Shown here piece after piece: positions 16,705-26,122 of a stretch of 64,000 nt of DNA. Each line of letters opens with the position of its first letter. Positions within the stretch are counted from its first letter, which is position 1. The stretch covers positions 62,001 to 126,000 of the forward strand of contig CAAGGT010000306.1 in NCBI GenBank assembly GCA_900769465.1, in the 5' to 3' direction. The position numbers and the translations under genes were made by a program. The notes beneath the pieces were generated by a model. The model made no database searches, was not told the origin of the DNA, and saw only the letters and a list, made by a program, of their open reading frames with translations. The DNA comes from Bacteroidaceae bacterium. Lineage in GTDB: Bacteria > Bacteroidota > Bacteroidia > Bacteroidales > Bacteroidaceae.

Positions 16705-17559
16705 ATGGAAAAGAAAAAATTCAAGATCACAGAAAAGTCGGGACTCATTCTTGAAGGTGGGGGTATGCGAGGCATATTCACCATTGGAGTGCTTGATAAT
16801 CTTATGGATCGCGGCATACGTTTCCCTTACGTAATAGGTGTAAGCGCGGGCGCCTGCAACGCATTGTCATATATGTCCCACCAACGTGGCAGAGCAAAGA
16901 GTGCTAACATAGACCTGTTGGTGGAACACGGATATATCGGATTCAAGCATCTGCTCACAAAGGGCAATATAATGGATTTCGACTTGCTTTTCCATACATT
17001 CCCCGAAAAGATATACCCCTACGACTACGATAGACTGGCAAACAGCACGGAACGTTTTGAAATGGTAACGACAAGTTGCCGGACCGGAAAAGCCTGTTAT
17101 TTTGAGGAAAAGAACAACCCGAAGCGTATAATAGAGATTGTAAAGGCATCTAGCAGCCTGCCTTTTGTCTGCCCCATTGCATATGTCGACGGTGAGCCGA
17201 TGCTTGATGGCGGAATCTCAGACTCCATACCCGTAGAACGCGCAATGTCATTGGGGTATGACAACAATATGGTGGTGCTCACGCGCAACATAGGATACCG
17301 CAAGCCACAAAAGGCTACAAAAATCCCATTCTTTTTCTACCGTGATTACCCAAAAGCGAAGGAGGCCATACGTAACCGCAATGCGATGTACAACAGGCAG
17401 ATGGAGCTGGTTGAATCAATGGAAAACGAGGGAAGGGCAGAGGTGCTGCGCCCTGTGAGGCCTGTTGAAGTGGACAGAATGGAACGTAATCCTTCCAAGC
17501 TCCTTACACTGTACAAGGAAGGATATGAATTGGCTGCACAAATAGAATTCGAGATATAG
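16705..17559 (+). CDS. Patatin-like phospholipase (RssA type)
   Basis: 284 residues, the size of bacterial single-domain patatins. The oxyanion-hole loop EGGGMRG is near residues 18-24, the nucleophile elbow is GVSAG, and the catalytic dyad aspartate is in LDGGISDSIPVE. These define a Ser-Asp lipid acyl hydrolase. There is no signal peptide, so it is cytoplasmic or membrane-associated. Substrate unknown. The C-terminal third (KEAIRNRNAMYNRQMELVESME, then RNPSKLLTLYKEGYELA) matches the usual tail of the YjjU/RssA branch. Transcribed alone; a -7 element ends four bases before the ATG. Confidence 0.93.
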   Translation: MEKKKFKITEKSGLILEGGGMRGIFTIGVLDNLMDRGIRFPYVIGVSAGACNALSYMSHQRGRAKSANIDLLVEHGYIGFKHLLTKGNIMDFDLLFHTFPEKIYPYDYDRLANSTERFEMVTTSCRTGKACYFEEKNNPKRIIEIVKASSSLPFVCPIAYVDGEPMLDGGISDSIPVERAMSLGYDNNMVVLTRNIGYRKPQKATKIPFFFYRDYPKAKEAIRNRNAMYNRQMELVESMENEGRAEVLRPVRPVEVDRMERNPSKLLTLYKEGYELAAQIEFEI

Positions 17560-17608
17560 TTTTAATTATTTCAAACGAGTCGGCACCGTTGAGTGACAAC
17601 TCGTTTTT

Positions 17609-18538
17609 TCAATACGCAGCCAGACCTTCGTTTACGGCAATCATATACTTCTCTATTGTCGTCGATTTTAGAATTGCCTTCTTGTTTCGTTTGGGCATAT
17701 CGGGAAGCAGATAATCCCAATAAGGCTTCATCTTGCTCAAGAACTGCGTGTTGCCCTGCAGACGTAGAGCCAGTTCCTTATGCATTGCCTCGTGCATCTG
17801 CCGCACAAGACGGGTGAGTTCCTTGTTGTCCAGAACATGAGCGTTGCGGTATTCAATACCCAATGCAGGGTTGGCAAGCAATCCGCGGCCAAGCATCACG
17901 CCTTTAAGACCGGGAAAAAGTTGTTCCAAATGGTTTATCTCGGCCAATGTATTAATGTCACCGTTATATATCACCGGATGTTTGCAAGCTGTAAAGAAAT
18001 CGGCAAAAGCCTCAATATCAACAGGTTTTTTATACTGTTCAATACCCAGGCGCGGGTGCATTGTTATGTGGCGCAGTGGTGCATCGTTTAACAAAGGGAG
18101 CAACTCCTTCCACTCACTTTTGCTTTCCCAACCGAGGCGCATCTTTACAGAGAACGATATTTCAGGATGAGACGCAACCTCTTTCATAATCTCTGCAACA
18201 AGTTCAGGGTGGGGCAGCAATCCGGCTCCGTGCCGTTTACGCGCCTGCAAGGGGAAAGAACAGCCCATATTTATATCAACACGCGAATAGCCTTCGCCGG
18301 CTAAAAGCTCCAACAAAGGATGCATTTCATCGGGAGTGGCGGCAATTATCTGTGGCACAAGGTTATCCACGCTATTGTTCTTACGTTCTATGTCACGCAC
18401 ATCCTTGTTGCGTATCTCGCCGTGTTCGTAACGCAAAAAAGGCGTGTAGTAGCCATCAATTCCTCCAAAGACAGCATTATGGACATTGCGCCATACAGCC
18501 TCGGTGAATCCTTGAAGGGGAGCTGAATATATTTTCAT
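17609..18538 (-). CDS. tRNA-dihydrouridine synthase family protein
   Basis: 309 residues with the Dus TIM barrel: SAPLQGFTEAVWR at the FMN end, VDINMGCSFPLQ with the catalytic Cys, HGAGLLPHPELV, SVKMRLGW, and the FMN-phosphate loop YNGDINT and VMLGRGLLANPALG. It reduces uridine to dihydrouridine in tRNA D-loops using FMN and NADPH. The usual 'GCP' after the catalytic Cys is GCSFP here. I cannot assign the DusA/B/C subgroup safely. Convergent with the patatin gene. Confidence 0.93.
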   Translation of the reverse strand: MKIYSAPLQGFTEAVWRNVHNAVFGGIDGYYTPFLRYEHGEIRNKDVRDIERKNNSVDNLVPQIIAATPDEMHPLLELLAGEGYSRVDINMGCSFPLQARKRHGAGLLPHPELVAEIMKEVASHPEISFSVKMRLGWESKSEWKELLPLLNDAPLRHITMHPRLGIEQYKKPVDIEAFADFFTACKHPVIYNGDINTLAEINHLEQLFPGLKGVMLGRGLLANPALGIEYRNAHVLDNKELTRLVRQMHEAMHKELALRLQGNTQFLSKMKPYWDYLLPDMPKRNKKAILKSTTIEKYMIAVNEGLAAY

Positions 18539-18647
18539 AACTGTGTGTTTTCTTTAGCGAATATACACTTTTTTCATAAAAGGATAGCCATCAACTGAAT
18601 AAATTCAATAACTTTGCGTATAGAAGATTCATAAATACAGAACTGAT

Positions 18648-19250
18648 ATGAGAAAAGTAAAGCATTTCCTGGTGGACTTGATAATCACTATCCTGATAAG
18701 CTTACCCTGCGCCTTTATTTGTGATTGGATTGGAAAAAAGGGTATTCTCGACTGGTTGGACATACTGTTTGGATTGGCTGGCGTTGCACTCTTGTTGCTA
18801 ATTGCCTATATATCTTTTTCGCGATGGAAAAAGAAAGCAAAGATTACAAAAATTCTCAACACTATGACCATTGTGGCAATTACAACCACAGTCATATATG
18901 GTATATTTATGCTACTTGAGAAATTATTCCCCGATGCCGACGGTAACAAATTTACCGGCAATTGGGAGCAGTGGTTCCCTGTGAGCATCTCATTGGCTCT
19001 CTTTTTACATATGCAGGAGATGCGTAGCATGCAAAGCTACAAGAACGACAATGACCTTATTGTTGCAGCTGAATGCCACACAATAGCCGAGGCTGAAGCC
19101 ATATGCACAAAACTAGAAGCAAACGGAATAAAATCAATCCTTGTGGAAAAAAGTAGTCCTATGTATTTAGGTAGTGATAGCGATTCAACCTTTCAAGTAC
19201 AGGTTATGGACATAGAGTCGGAAAAAGCAAAGGAACTGACAAGACAATAA
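18648..19250 (+). CDS. Membrane protein with C-terminal DUF2007 domain
   Basis: 200 residues. About four hydrophobic segments fill residues 8-130 (VDLIITILISLPCAFICDWI, then LFGLAGVALLLLIAYISF, TMTIVAITTTVIYGIFMLL and FPVSISLALFLHM). The C-terminal 60 residues (LIVAAECHTIAEAEAICTKLEANGIKSILVE...FQVQVMDIESEKAKELT) match the DUF2007 'putative signal transducing protein' fold, a small ferredoxin-like domain common as a soluble tail in Bacteroidetes. Function unknown. A TAACTTTG -7 element lies about 30 nt upstream. Confidence 0.8.
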   Translation: MRKVKHFLVDLIITILISLPCAFICDWIGKKGILDWLDILFGLAGVALLLLIAYISFSRWKKKAKITKILNTMTIVAITTTVIYGIFMLLEKLFPDADGNKFTGNWEQWFPVSISLALFLHMQEMRSMQSYKNDNDLIVAAECHTIAEAEAICTKLEANGIKSILVEKSSPMYLGSDSDSTFQVQVMDIESEKAKELTRQ

Positions 19251-19737
19251 CCCAGACAAGGCCGACTTATTTTGAAAAAACTATATTAAACATAAGTATT
19301 AAATCTGCATATTTTCAAACTATGGCTAATCTTGCTGTTTAAATGACTTTTCTTTGCAAAACAGACCGATAGAACACAAATTTCAAAACTATATTAAACA
19401 TAAGTATTAAATCTGCAGATTTTCAAACTATGGCTAAGCTTGCTGTTTACATGACTTTTCTTTGCAAAACAGACCGATAGAACACAAATTTCAAAACCAT
19501 ATTAAACATAATATTTATTATCATTCAATAGGGCTAAAAAAACGGATAGGGGGCTAACTGTTGAATTTTGGTATTTATTAGTGGTAATATCAATGTAATA
19601 AACATATGGTACGAATTGAATATTACTCATATATAAAAGTTCATTCTGTCAATTATTATGCCTATAATTTTCTCAATTCAATGAATTATATGTAATTTTG
19701 CAGATTGTAGAAAATTTTAATTTATAGAGATATTACT
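19251..19737. other. Gene-free interval containing a tandem repeat
   Basis: No ORF with coding character. It holds the 108-bp tandem repeat (19277-19511), then AT-rich DNA with the -7 element TAATTTTG at 19693-19700, about 37 nt upstream of the aminotransferase start. Confidence 0.75.
19277..19511. repeat. 108-bp tandem direct repeat, about 2.2 copies
   Basis: Unit 1 is 19277-19384, unit 2 is 19385-19492, and a partial third copy covers about 19 bp. The two full units differ at about three positions (CTGCAT/CTGCAG, GGCTAAT/GGCTAAG, GTTTAAAT/GTTTACAT). Each unit contains CTTTGCAAAACAGACCGATAG. Confidence 0.9.
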
Positions 19738-20940
19738 ATGCCAGAATTATCGGAAAGAGCTGTTTTGATGCCATCGTCGCCAATACGTAAATTGGCGCCA
19801 TTTGCCAATGATGCAAAGGCACGTGGCTTGAAAGTCTACCATTTGAATATTGGCCAGCCCGACCTTAACTCACCCGATGTTGCCATTGAGGCAATTAAGA
19901 AATTTGACCAAAAGATACTCGAATATAGCCCAAGCGATGGCTTTCTCTCTTTGCGTGAGAAACTTGTGGAATATTACGACCAGTACCAGATTAAACTGAA
20001 ACCGGACGATATCATTGTTACCTCGGGCGGTTCGGAGGCTGTGCTTTTCGCATTCCTCACTTGCCTGAACCCCGGAGATGAGATTATTGTGCCCGAGCCG
20101 GCCTATGCCAACTATATGGCATTTGCCATTTCGGCGGGCGCTGTGATACGTCCAATACGTTCAAGCATTGACGAATCGTTTGCATTGCCGCCTATGGAGC
20201 GTTTCGAGGAGCTTATCAACGAGCGTACACGTGGTATCCTCATCTGCAACCCCAATAACCCTACAGGTTATCTCTATACACGCAACGAGATGAATCGCAT
20301 CCGTGACCTTGTAAAGAAGCACAATCTGTTCCTTTTCTCGGACGAGGTGTACCGTGAATTCATATACACAGGTTCGCCATATATCTCGGCCTGCCACCTC
20401 GAAGGCATTGAGGATAACGTAGTGTTGATTGATTCTGTTTCAAAGCGTTACTCGGAATGTGGTATAAGAATTGGCGCATTGATTACAAAGAACACCGCAG
20501 TACGCCAGGCTGTGATGAAGTTCTGTCAGGCACGCTTGAGCCCACCGTTGCTTGGACAGGTAATTGCCGAAGCATCGATTGATGCTCCACGTTCATACAC
20601 CATAAATACCTATGAACAGTACATTGAGCGCAGGAATTGCCTCGTGGATGAGTTGAACAAATTGCCGGGAGTCTACTCCCCTATCCCCATGGGCGCCTTC
20701 TACACCGTTGCACGCTTGCCTATTGATGACAGCGACAAGTTCTGCGAATGGTGTCTTACCGATTTCAACTATGAGGGTGAGACAATCATGATGGCACCTG
20801 CATCGGGTTTCTACAGCGAAGAGGGATATGGCAAGAATGAGGTGCGTATAGCATACGCCATAGACAAGGCCGACCTGAAACGTGCCATCTTCCTTTTGGG
20901 TAAAGCACTTGAACAATATCCCGGCCGTATAGAGCCTTAA
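19738..20940 (+). CDS. PLP-dependent class I/II aminotransferase
   Basis: 400 residues, fold-type I, AspC/AAT-I family. Landmarks: LNIGQPDLNSPD, PSDGFLSLREKL, VTSGGSEAVLFAF (phosphate-binding region), PNNPTGYLYTRNEM, and SDEVYREF with the PLP aspartate. SVSKRYSECGIRIG carries the Schiff-base lysine and is followed by an Arg that binds substrate carboxylate near the C-terminus (NEVRIAYAI). It transfers amino groups between an amino acid and a 2-oxoacid. The donor cannot be told from sequence alone; aspartate, alanine or aromatic amino acids are possible. Monocistronic between the repeat region and a strong terminator. Confidence 0.93.
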   Translation: MPELSERAVLMPSSPIRKLAPFANDAKARGLKVYHLNIGQPDLNSPDVAIEAIKKFDQKILEYSPSDGFLSLREKLVEYYDQYQIKLKPDDIIVTSGGSEAVLFAFLTCLNPGDEIIVPEPAYANYMAFAISAGAVIRPIRSSIDESFALPPMERFEELINERTRGILICNPNNPTGYLYTRNEMNRIRDLVKKHNLFLFSDEVYREFIYTGSPYISACHLEGIEDNVVLIDSVSKRYSECGIRIGALITKNTAVRQAVMKFCQARLSPPLLGQVIAEASIDAPRSYTINTYEQYIERRNCLVDELNKLPGVYSPIPMGAFYTVARLPIDDSDKFCEWCLTDFNYEGETIMMAPASGFYSEEGYGKNEVRIAYAIDKADLKRAIFLLGKALEQYPGRIEP

Positions 20941-20956
20941 ACACAAGTTTTTAACT

Positions 20957-20998
20957 ATAAAAATATAGGTCGCTGCATACAGCGACCTATATTTTTAT
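20957..20998. terminator. Bidirectional terminator between the aminotransferase and TPR genes
   Basis: 18-bp perfect arms (20957-20974 with 20981-20998) with a 6-nt loop; tip TAGGTCGCT, A5 and T5 tracts in the arms. Confidence 0.9.
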
Positions 20999-21024
20999 TT
21001 ATTGTCTTGCTTCGGGCAACTTGT

Positions 21025-22302
21025 TTACTCTTCACCCATCAAAGACTCCTGCAACTCCTCAAGTTCCTTAACCTTATCATCCTTGTTGAGGTTATAGTAG
21101 CAATTGATTAGGTTTGTCAACCACAAATCAGTCTTGTCGGGGCAATTCACACGGAGTTTCTCCAACAATGGCAATGCCTGGTTATAGTAACCATTAAGTA
21201 TCTCCTTGTCCTTTGCAATCTTCTTCTTGTCTGTGAGCTTTGTAGATGACTGCTCTACACTGTAGAGGTATGCCTTCTGCAAGTAGCAACGTGCAAGGTT
21301 TGAAAGAGCATTGGCGTAATCAGGGTCAACCTCAAGAGTCTTGTTGTACCACTCGATTGCTGTGTCATAATCCTCTTTCTGGTGTGGGATGTATCCCTTG
21401 AGGTACACGAACAATGGATTGTTTGGGTCGCCGGCAATAAGTTCATCGGCCAAAGCTGCAAGCTTGTCACTCTCATTGCGGCTATCATAGTACTGGATAA
21501 GCGACTGGCTGAAGTATGCATCCTCGGGGAAGCGTGCCGCGCCCTCCTTGCAGAGTTCCAACCAAGCAGCTGTATCACCAAGCTCAATGCAAGCTACTGT
21601 CTTGTAACGGAAAGCGCTAGGTGCCATCTGCGCGTTTGCAAGTGCCATGTCAACGTGTGTGAGAACCTTGGCATAGTCCTCCATCTGCATACCGCAGAGT
21701 GCCATATTGTATGCTGCAACAGGTACGTTAGTTGTATCCTTTGGCATCACCTCAAGCTTATACAATTTGTCGGCTGTGTTGATGAACATACCAAAGAGGT
21801 CATATGCCTTGTTATACTCCTCGTTGCCATAGTAATATGCACCGGCGTTGTAGAACTGACCGTACTGCTGCATATATGACATCTTGAGGAATTCTGCATA
21901 ACGTGGCTTTACGCGGCCCTTTGCATCAGGAAGCGCATCATACTCCTCACACTTTTCAAGTTCTTTTCCAAGTTCATATGTGTAAGAATAGAGTAATTCC
22001 TCGTTGTAATCGGCACCCTCGACACGTTTGTTGTTCTCGTTGGCAATCACAGCCTGCTTTGCACTGGCACTTACAAACCACACGTATGCATCTTTGTTTA
22101 CCAAAGAGTTTGCCAATACCGGTTTGAGAGCATTTGATGCACCTATCGGGTCTGTATTCAAATTGATCTCGGCATCATTTACAACACCCATAAGAGCCTT
22201 GATCTGTCTTTTCTGCTCCTTGAGTTCCTCTTTTGAAAGCTCCTGTGCGAACGCAAAAGTTGCGCCAAGAACCATTGCTAAAGATAATACTAATTTTTTC
22301 AT
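21025..22302 (-). CDS. Exported TPR-repeat protein
   Basis: 425 residues with a cleavable signal peptide (LSLAMVLGATFAFAQ). The rest is helical. A clear TPR pair lies around residues 285-335 (NPLFVYLKGYIPHQKEDYDTAIEWYNKTLEVDPDYANALSNLARCYLQKA), and weaker TPR-like helices occur before it (EEYNKAYDLFGMFINTADKLY). TPRs are protein-binding scaffolds, here in the periplasm. It lies 28 nt downstream of gyrA on the same strand and may share its transcript. A highly acidic C-terminus (EELEELQESLMGEE) closes the protein. Confidence 0.88.
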   Translation of the reverse strand: MKKLVLSLAMVLGATFAFAQELSKEELKEQKRQIKALMGVVNDAEINLNTDPIGASNALKPVLANSLVNKDAYVWFVSASAKQAVIANENNKRVEGADYNEELLYSYTYELGKELEKCEEYDALPDAKGRVKPRYAEFLKMSYMQQYGQFYNAGAYYYGNEEYNKAYDLFGMFINTADKLYKLEVMPKDTTNVPVAAYNMALCGMQMEDYAKVLTHVDMALANAQMAPSAFRYKTVACIELGDTAAWLELCKEGAARFPEDAYFSQSLIQYYDSRNESDKLAALADELIAGDPNNPLFVYLKGYIPHQKEDYDTAIEWYNKTLEVDPDYANALSNLARCYLQKAYLYSVEQSSTKLTDKKKIAKDKEILNGYYNQALPLLEKLRVNCPDKTDLWLTNLINCYYNLNKDDKVKELEELQESLMGEE

Positions 22303-22330
22303 ATCAATCCTGTTTAATATTAATGGTTAG

Positions 22331-24871
22331 TTATTGATTGTTTGTGTTATCTGCTTCAATGACATTGTTATCGTCTGTCACTGCTGAATTCTCAACTGCA
22401 TCAATGCCATCCTCGCTTTCTGTTTCGTGCGTAACCTTGCATACAGAACCTATGCAGTCATTCTTCTTGCCCAGGTTGATTATGCGTACACCCTGTGTTG
22501 CGCGTTTCTGGACTGGAATCTGATCAACAGATGTACGTATGGTGATTCCCGACTTGTTGATAATCATAAGATCGTTGTCATCGTTTACATCCATTATGGC
22601 AACAAGCTGGCCTGTCTTTTCAGTTACCTGCAGTGTCTTTACGCCCTTGCAGCCACGACCAACGGTAGGATACTCCTCAACAAGAGTACGTTTGCCGATA
22701 CCTTGCTCCGAAAGGACAAGCAAACTATGCTCCACATCGTCCTTCTTTGGCAGGATAACCATACCCACAACCTCGTCATTCTCTTCAAGATCCATACCTT
22801 TGACACCGGTTGCCGTACGTCCCATTGCACGTACTGTGCTTTCGTTGAAACGGACAGCCTTACCGCCACGGTTTGCAAGGATGATGTCACTTTCGCCATC
22901 GGTGAGAGCAACAGAAATCACCTTGTCATCCTCGCGGATGGTGATTGCGATGATACCGTTTGTACGTGGACGCGAGTACTGCTCAAGGCTTGTCTTCTTT
23001 ATTATACCGTTCTTGGTACAGAATACAATATTGTGGCTTTCGATAAAGTTCTTGTCGGCCAATGTAGCAACGCGTACAAATGCATTCACTGCATCATCGG
23101 CATCAATGTTGAGCAGGTTCTGTATAGCACGTCCCTTCGAGTTCTTGTTACCCTCGGGGATTTCGTACACCTTGAGCCAATAGCACTTGCCGCGCTGTGT
23201 AAAGAACAGCATTGTGTTGTGCATTGTGGCTGTATATATATACTCGATGAAGTCGCTGTCGCGTGTATCGCTTCCCTTTGAGCCCACGCCACCACGGTTC
23301 TGGGCACGGTACTCTGTGAGAGGAGTACGCTTGATATATCCCAAGTGTGATATTGTAATGACCATCTCGTCATCGGCATAGAAATCCTCGGGGTTGAAGT
23401 CACTCGATGCACTATAGTCGATTTTACAACGGCGCTCATCACCATATTTCTCTTTGATTTCATAGAGTTCGTCCTTGATGACCTTCTTGCACAGTTCGTC
23501 ATCGGTGAGGATTGCCTTGTAGTACTCGATTTTCTGCATGAGTTCCTCATACTCGGCGTGCAATTTGTCCTGCTGTATGCCGGTGAGCTGTCCAAGGCGC
23601 ATCTCTACAATTGCGGCAGCCTGAATCTCGCTCAAGCTGAAACGTTCCATAAGAGCCATACGGGCATCGGATGGAGACTTGGCAGCCTTAATAAGGCGTA
23701 CCACCTCGTCAATATTGTCCGAAGCTATTATCAAACCCTCGACAATGTGGGCACGCTCCTCGGCCTTGCGCAATTCATACTTTGTACGGCGGATGACTAC
23801 GTCGTGACGATGCTCAACAAAGTTGGCAATGCAGTCCTTGAGTGTGAGCAACTGTGGACGGCCCTTCACAAGTGCAATGCAGTTAACGCTGAACGATGTC
23901 TGCAATGAACTCATCTTGTAGAGCTTGTTCAGGATAACGTTGGCATTGGCATCGCGCTTGACATCGATTACGATACGCATACCGGACTGGTCGGACTCAT
24001 CGTTGATATTTGAGATACCCTCAATCTTCTTTTCATTGACCATTGAGGCAATATCCTTGATAAGCTCCTCCTTGTTTACGTTATATGGAATTGCTGTGAC
24101 AACAATCTTCTCATGTGTACCGCCCGATTCAATCTCGGCAACGGCACGCATTATCACACGGCCACGGCCTGTCTCATAGGCATCGCGCACACCATTGAGT
24201 CCAAAGATGTCGCAACCTGTAGGGAAATCGGGAGCCTTCACATGCTCCATAAGACCATCGGTGTCAATGTCGGGATTGTCTATGTATGCCACACAGGCAT
24301 CTACCACCTCGCTGAGGTTATGTGTAGGTATGTTGGTTGCCATACCCACCGCAATACCCGATGAACCGTTTACAAGAAGGTTGGGGATACGGGTCGGCAT
24401 AACGGTGGGCTCAAAGAACTCATCGTTATAGTTTGGCTGGAAATCTACGGTCTCCTTGTAGAGGTCCTGTGCAAGTTCCTCACCGATCTTGTGAAGACGT
24501 GCCTCGGTGTAACGCATTGCAGCCGGAGCATCACCGTCAATAGAACCGAAGTTTCCCTGGCCATCTATAAGCGGATAACGCATAACCCAGCTCTTTGCCA
24601 TACGTACAAGAGCGTCATATACCGATGTATCACCGTGTGGATGGTACTTACCGAGTACATCACCAACGGTACGTGCCGATTTCTTGTATGGTTTGTCCGA
24701 GGTATTGCCAAGTTCCATCATACCGTACAGGATACGACGGTGAACCGGCTTCAATCCATCGCGGACATCAGGCAGGGCACGGGCAACAATCACCGACATA
24801 GAGTAGTCGATGTAAGAGGTTTTCATTTCCTCCTCTACATTGACTTTAATAATTCTGTCGTTCTCAATCAT
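22331..24871 (-). CDS. gyrA: DNA gyrase subunit A
   Basis: 846 residues, GyrA size. The breakage-reunion domain has the catalytic tyrosine Y121 in AAMRYTEARL, and the quinolone region HPHGDTSVYDALVRM (77-91) with Thr82 and Asp86 at the two usual resistance positions. A coiled-coil and the GyrA C-terminal beta-pinwheel follow (repeats such as LANRGGKAVRF and VLSEQGIGKRT). It supercoils DNA with GyrB. The assignment to GyrA rather than ParC rests on length and the RGGKAVRF-type wrapping box. Thr82 is compatible with wild type in other bacteria, so no resistance is claimed. It ends with an acidic, Asn-rich tail. Confidence 0.95.
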   Translation of the reverse strand: MIENDRIIKVNVEEEMKTSYIDYSMSVIVARALPDVRDGLKPVHRRILYGMMELGNTSDKPYKKSARTVGDVLGKYHPHGDTSVYDALVRMAKSWVMRYPLIDGQGNFGSIDGDAPAAMRYTEARLHKIGEELAQDLYKETVDFQPNYNDEFFEPTVMPTRIPNLLVNGSSGIAVGMATNIPTHNLSEVVDACVAYIDNPDIDTDGLMEHVKAPDFPTGCDIFGLNGVRDAYETGRGRVIMRAVAEIESGGTHEKIVVTAIPYNVNKEELIKDIASMVNEKKIEGISNINDESDQSGMRIVIDVKRDANANVILNKLYKMSSLQTSFSVNCIALVKGRPQLLTLKDCIANFVEHRHDVVIRRTKYELRKAEERAHIVEGLIIASDNIDEVVRLIKAAKSPSDARMALMERFSLSEIQAAAIVEMRLGQLTGIQQDKLHAEYEELMQKIEYYKAILTDDELCKKVIKDELYEIKEKYGDERRCKIDYSASSDFNPEDFYADDEMVITISHLGYIKRTPLTEYRAQNRGGVGSKGSDTRDSDFIEYIYTATMHNTMLFFTQRGKCYWLKVYEIPEGNKNSKGRAIQNLLNIDADDAVNAFVRVATLADKNFIESHNIVFCTKNGIIKKTSLEQYSRPRTNGIIAITIREDDKVISVALTDGESDIILANRGGKAVRFNESTVRAMGRTATGVKGMDLEENDEVVGMVILPKKDDVEHSLLVLSEQGIGKRTLVEEYPTVGRGCKGVKTLQVTEKTGQLVAIMDVNDDNDLMIINKSGITIRTSVDQIPVQKRATQGVRIINLGKKNDCIGSVCKVTHETESEDGIDAVENSAVTDDNNVIEADNTNNQ

Positions 24872-25305
24872 TTAAGTTCAGTATTATAAATTAACGTTAT
24901 TATTTATTTGTGTTTTATACCTTATTATATATAAATACATCGCTAAATTACTTAAATTTGCCGAAAGAAGCAAGTATTTTAAGTTTTATTAAGCCCAGAA
25001 ACCGCTATAATACCTCTTTTAAGACCAAAAGCGCTTAAAACGGCCAAAAATGGGCAATAAAGAGGTGTGCGAGATTTCATTTTTCAGCAAAGAATCCGAA
25101 CATCCCTTTATTTTTTGAATTCTCGCAGCCACAACAAAACAACCGGACACATCGGCATGCTCACAAAGGCACCGGACAGCTGGACACTTATCAAATAAAT
25201 GAAGATTGCTAAAGTGATTAAAATAAAAATCACTATCTTCGCAGACGAAAACAAAACATCTGTTGTCACAATAAAAAAAAACGATTTACAAAAATATATT
25301 ATCAT
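24872..25305. other. Gene-free interval between gyrA and trmD (divergent)
   Basis: 434 bp holding the two divergent 5' regions. A -7-like TATCTTCG lies at about 25232-25239 for trmD, with no matching -33. An 8-bp inverted repeat ACCTCTTT (25012-25019) / AAAGAGGT (25059-25066) is the only other structure I see. A hydrophobic frame on the minus strand overlaps trmD and is not convincing as a gene. Confidence 0.5.
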
Positions 25306-25980
25306 ATGCGAGTAGACATTATCACAACATTCCCGGAGATGATGGAGAGCTTCTTCAACTCCTCTATAATGGGGCGCGCCCAACGTAACGGTTATGCCGA
25401 AATTTGTTTACACAATTTACGTGATTATACAACAGACAAGCATCGCAAGACAGACGACTACCCATTTGGAGGCTGCGCCGGACTTGTTATGAAAATTGAG
25501 CCTATTGACAATTGTATCAAGCAGCTGAAGAGCCAAAGAAACTACGATGAAGTCATTTATACCACCCCTGACGGCGAGGTTTTTGACCAGCCAATGGCAA
25601 ATTCACTCTCAATGAAGGAAAATCTTATCTTTTTGTGCGGTCATTATAAGGGAATTGACCATAGAATTCGTGAACACTTGATTACAAAGGAGATAAGCAT
25701 TGGAGACTACGTCTTAACGGGTGGCGAATTGGCTGTTGAGGTAATTTGTGATGCAGTCATTCGCCTAATTCCGGGCGTAATTTCGGACGAAACTTCGGCC
25801 CTGAGTGACTCCTTTCAGGACAATTTACTTGCAGCACCGGTTTATACACGCCCGGCCGAGTACAATGGCTGGAAAGTGCCCGATGTTTTGCTATCAGGCC
25901 ACGAGGCAAAAATACGTCAATGGGAATTTGAACAGTCGCTTGAACGCACCAAACGCCTACGCCCCGACCTCTTGAAATAA
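25306..25980 (+). CDS. trmD: tRNA (guanine37-N1)-methyltransferase
   Basis: 224 residues, the usual TrmD length. The N-terminal SPOUT domain starts MRVDIITTFPEM. The conserved DYPFGGCAGLVMKIEPI segment is present, and the trefoil-knot SAM site follows: LIFLCGHYKGIDHRI and ISIGDYVLTGGELAVEVICDAVIRLIPGV, then the C-terminal RPAEYNGWKVPDVLLSGHHE-like segment (LLSGHEAKIRQW). It methylates G37 of tRNAs reading CNN codons and prevents frameshifting. In many bacteria it lies with rpsP; here the two are 13 kb apart. Monocistronic with a terminator. Confidence 0.97.
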   Translation: MRVDIITTFPEMMESFFNSSIMGRAQRNGYAEICLHNLRDYTTDKHRKTDDYPFGGCAGLVMKIEPIDNCIKQLKSQRNYDEVIYTTPDGEVFDQPMANSLSMKENLIFLCGHYKGIDHRIREHLITKEISIGDYVLTGGELAVEVICDAVIRLIPGVISDETSALSDSFQDNLLAAPVYTRPAEYNGWKVPDVLLSGHEAKIRQWEFEQSLERTKRLRPDLLK

Positions 25981-26063
25981 AATAAAAAATATTTACACAA
26001 TAACAATTGTATACACAATAATATACAGTGAAAACATTTGTAACATCACAATGAATCAAAAGC

Positions 26064-26105
26064 ATAAAAAATGCCTCTTACCCGTGGACAAGAGGCATTT
26101 TTATG
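26064..26105. terminator. Bidirectional terminator between trmD and pyrD
   Basis: Stem CATAAAAAATGCCTCTT with AAGAGGCATTTTTATG around a loop of about 10 nt; A6 and T5 tracts at the base. Confidence 0.88.
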
Positions 26106-26122
26106 TAATCGATCAAACTGCA

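Noticed and set aside
19277..19511. CRISPR array
   Set aside because: The repeat is a 108-bp tandem unit without distinct spacers and no cas gene is nearby.
22331..24871. Quinolone resistance allele in gyrA (Thr at the 82/83 position)
   Set aside because: Thr occurs in susceptible wild types of other species, so no resistance can be inferred.
25108..25383. 91-residue hydrophobic frame on the minus strand
   Set aside because: It overlaps the 5' end of trmD and its leader, has no ribosome binding site and is AT-driven.
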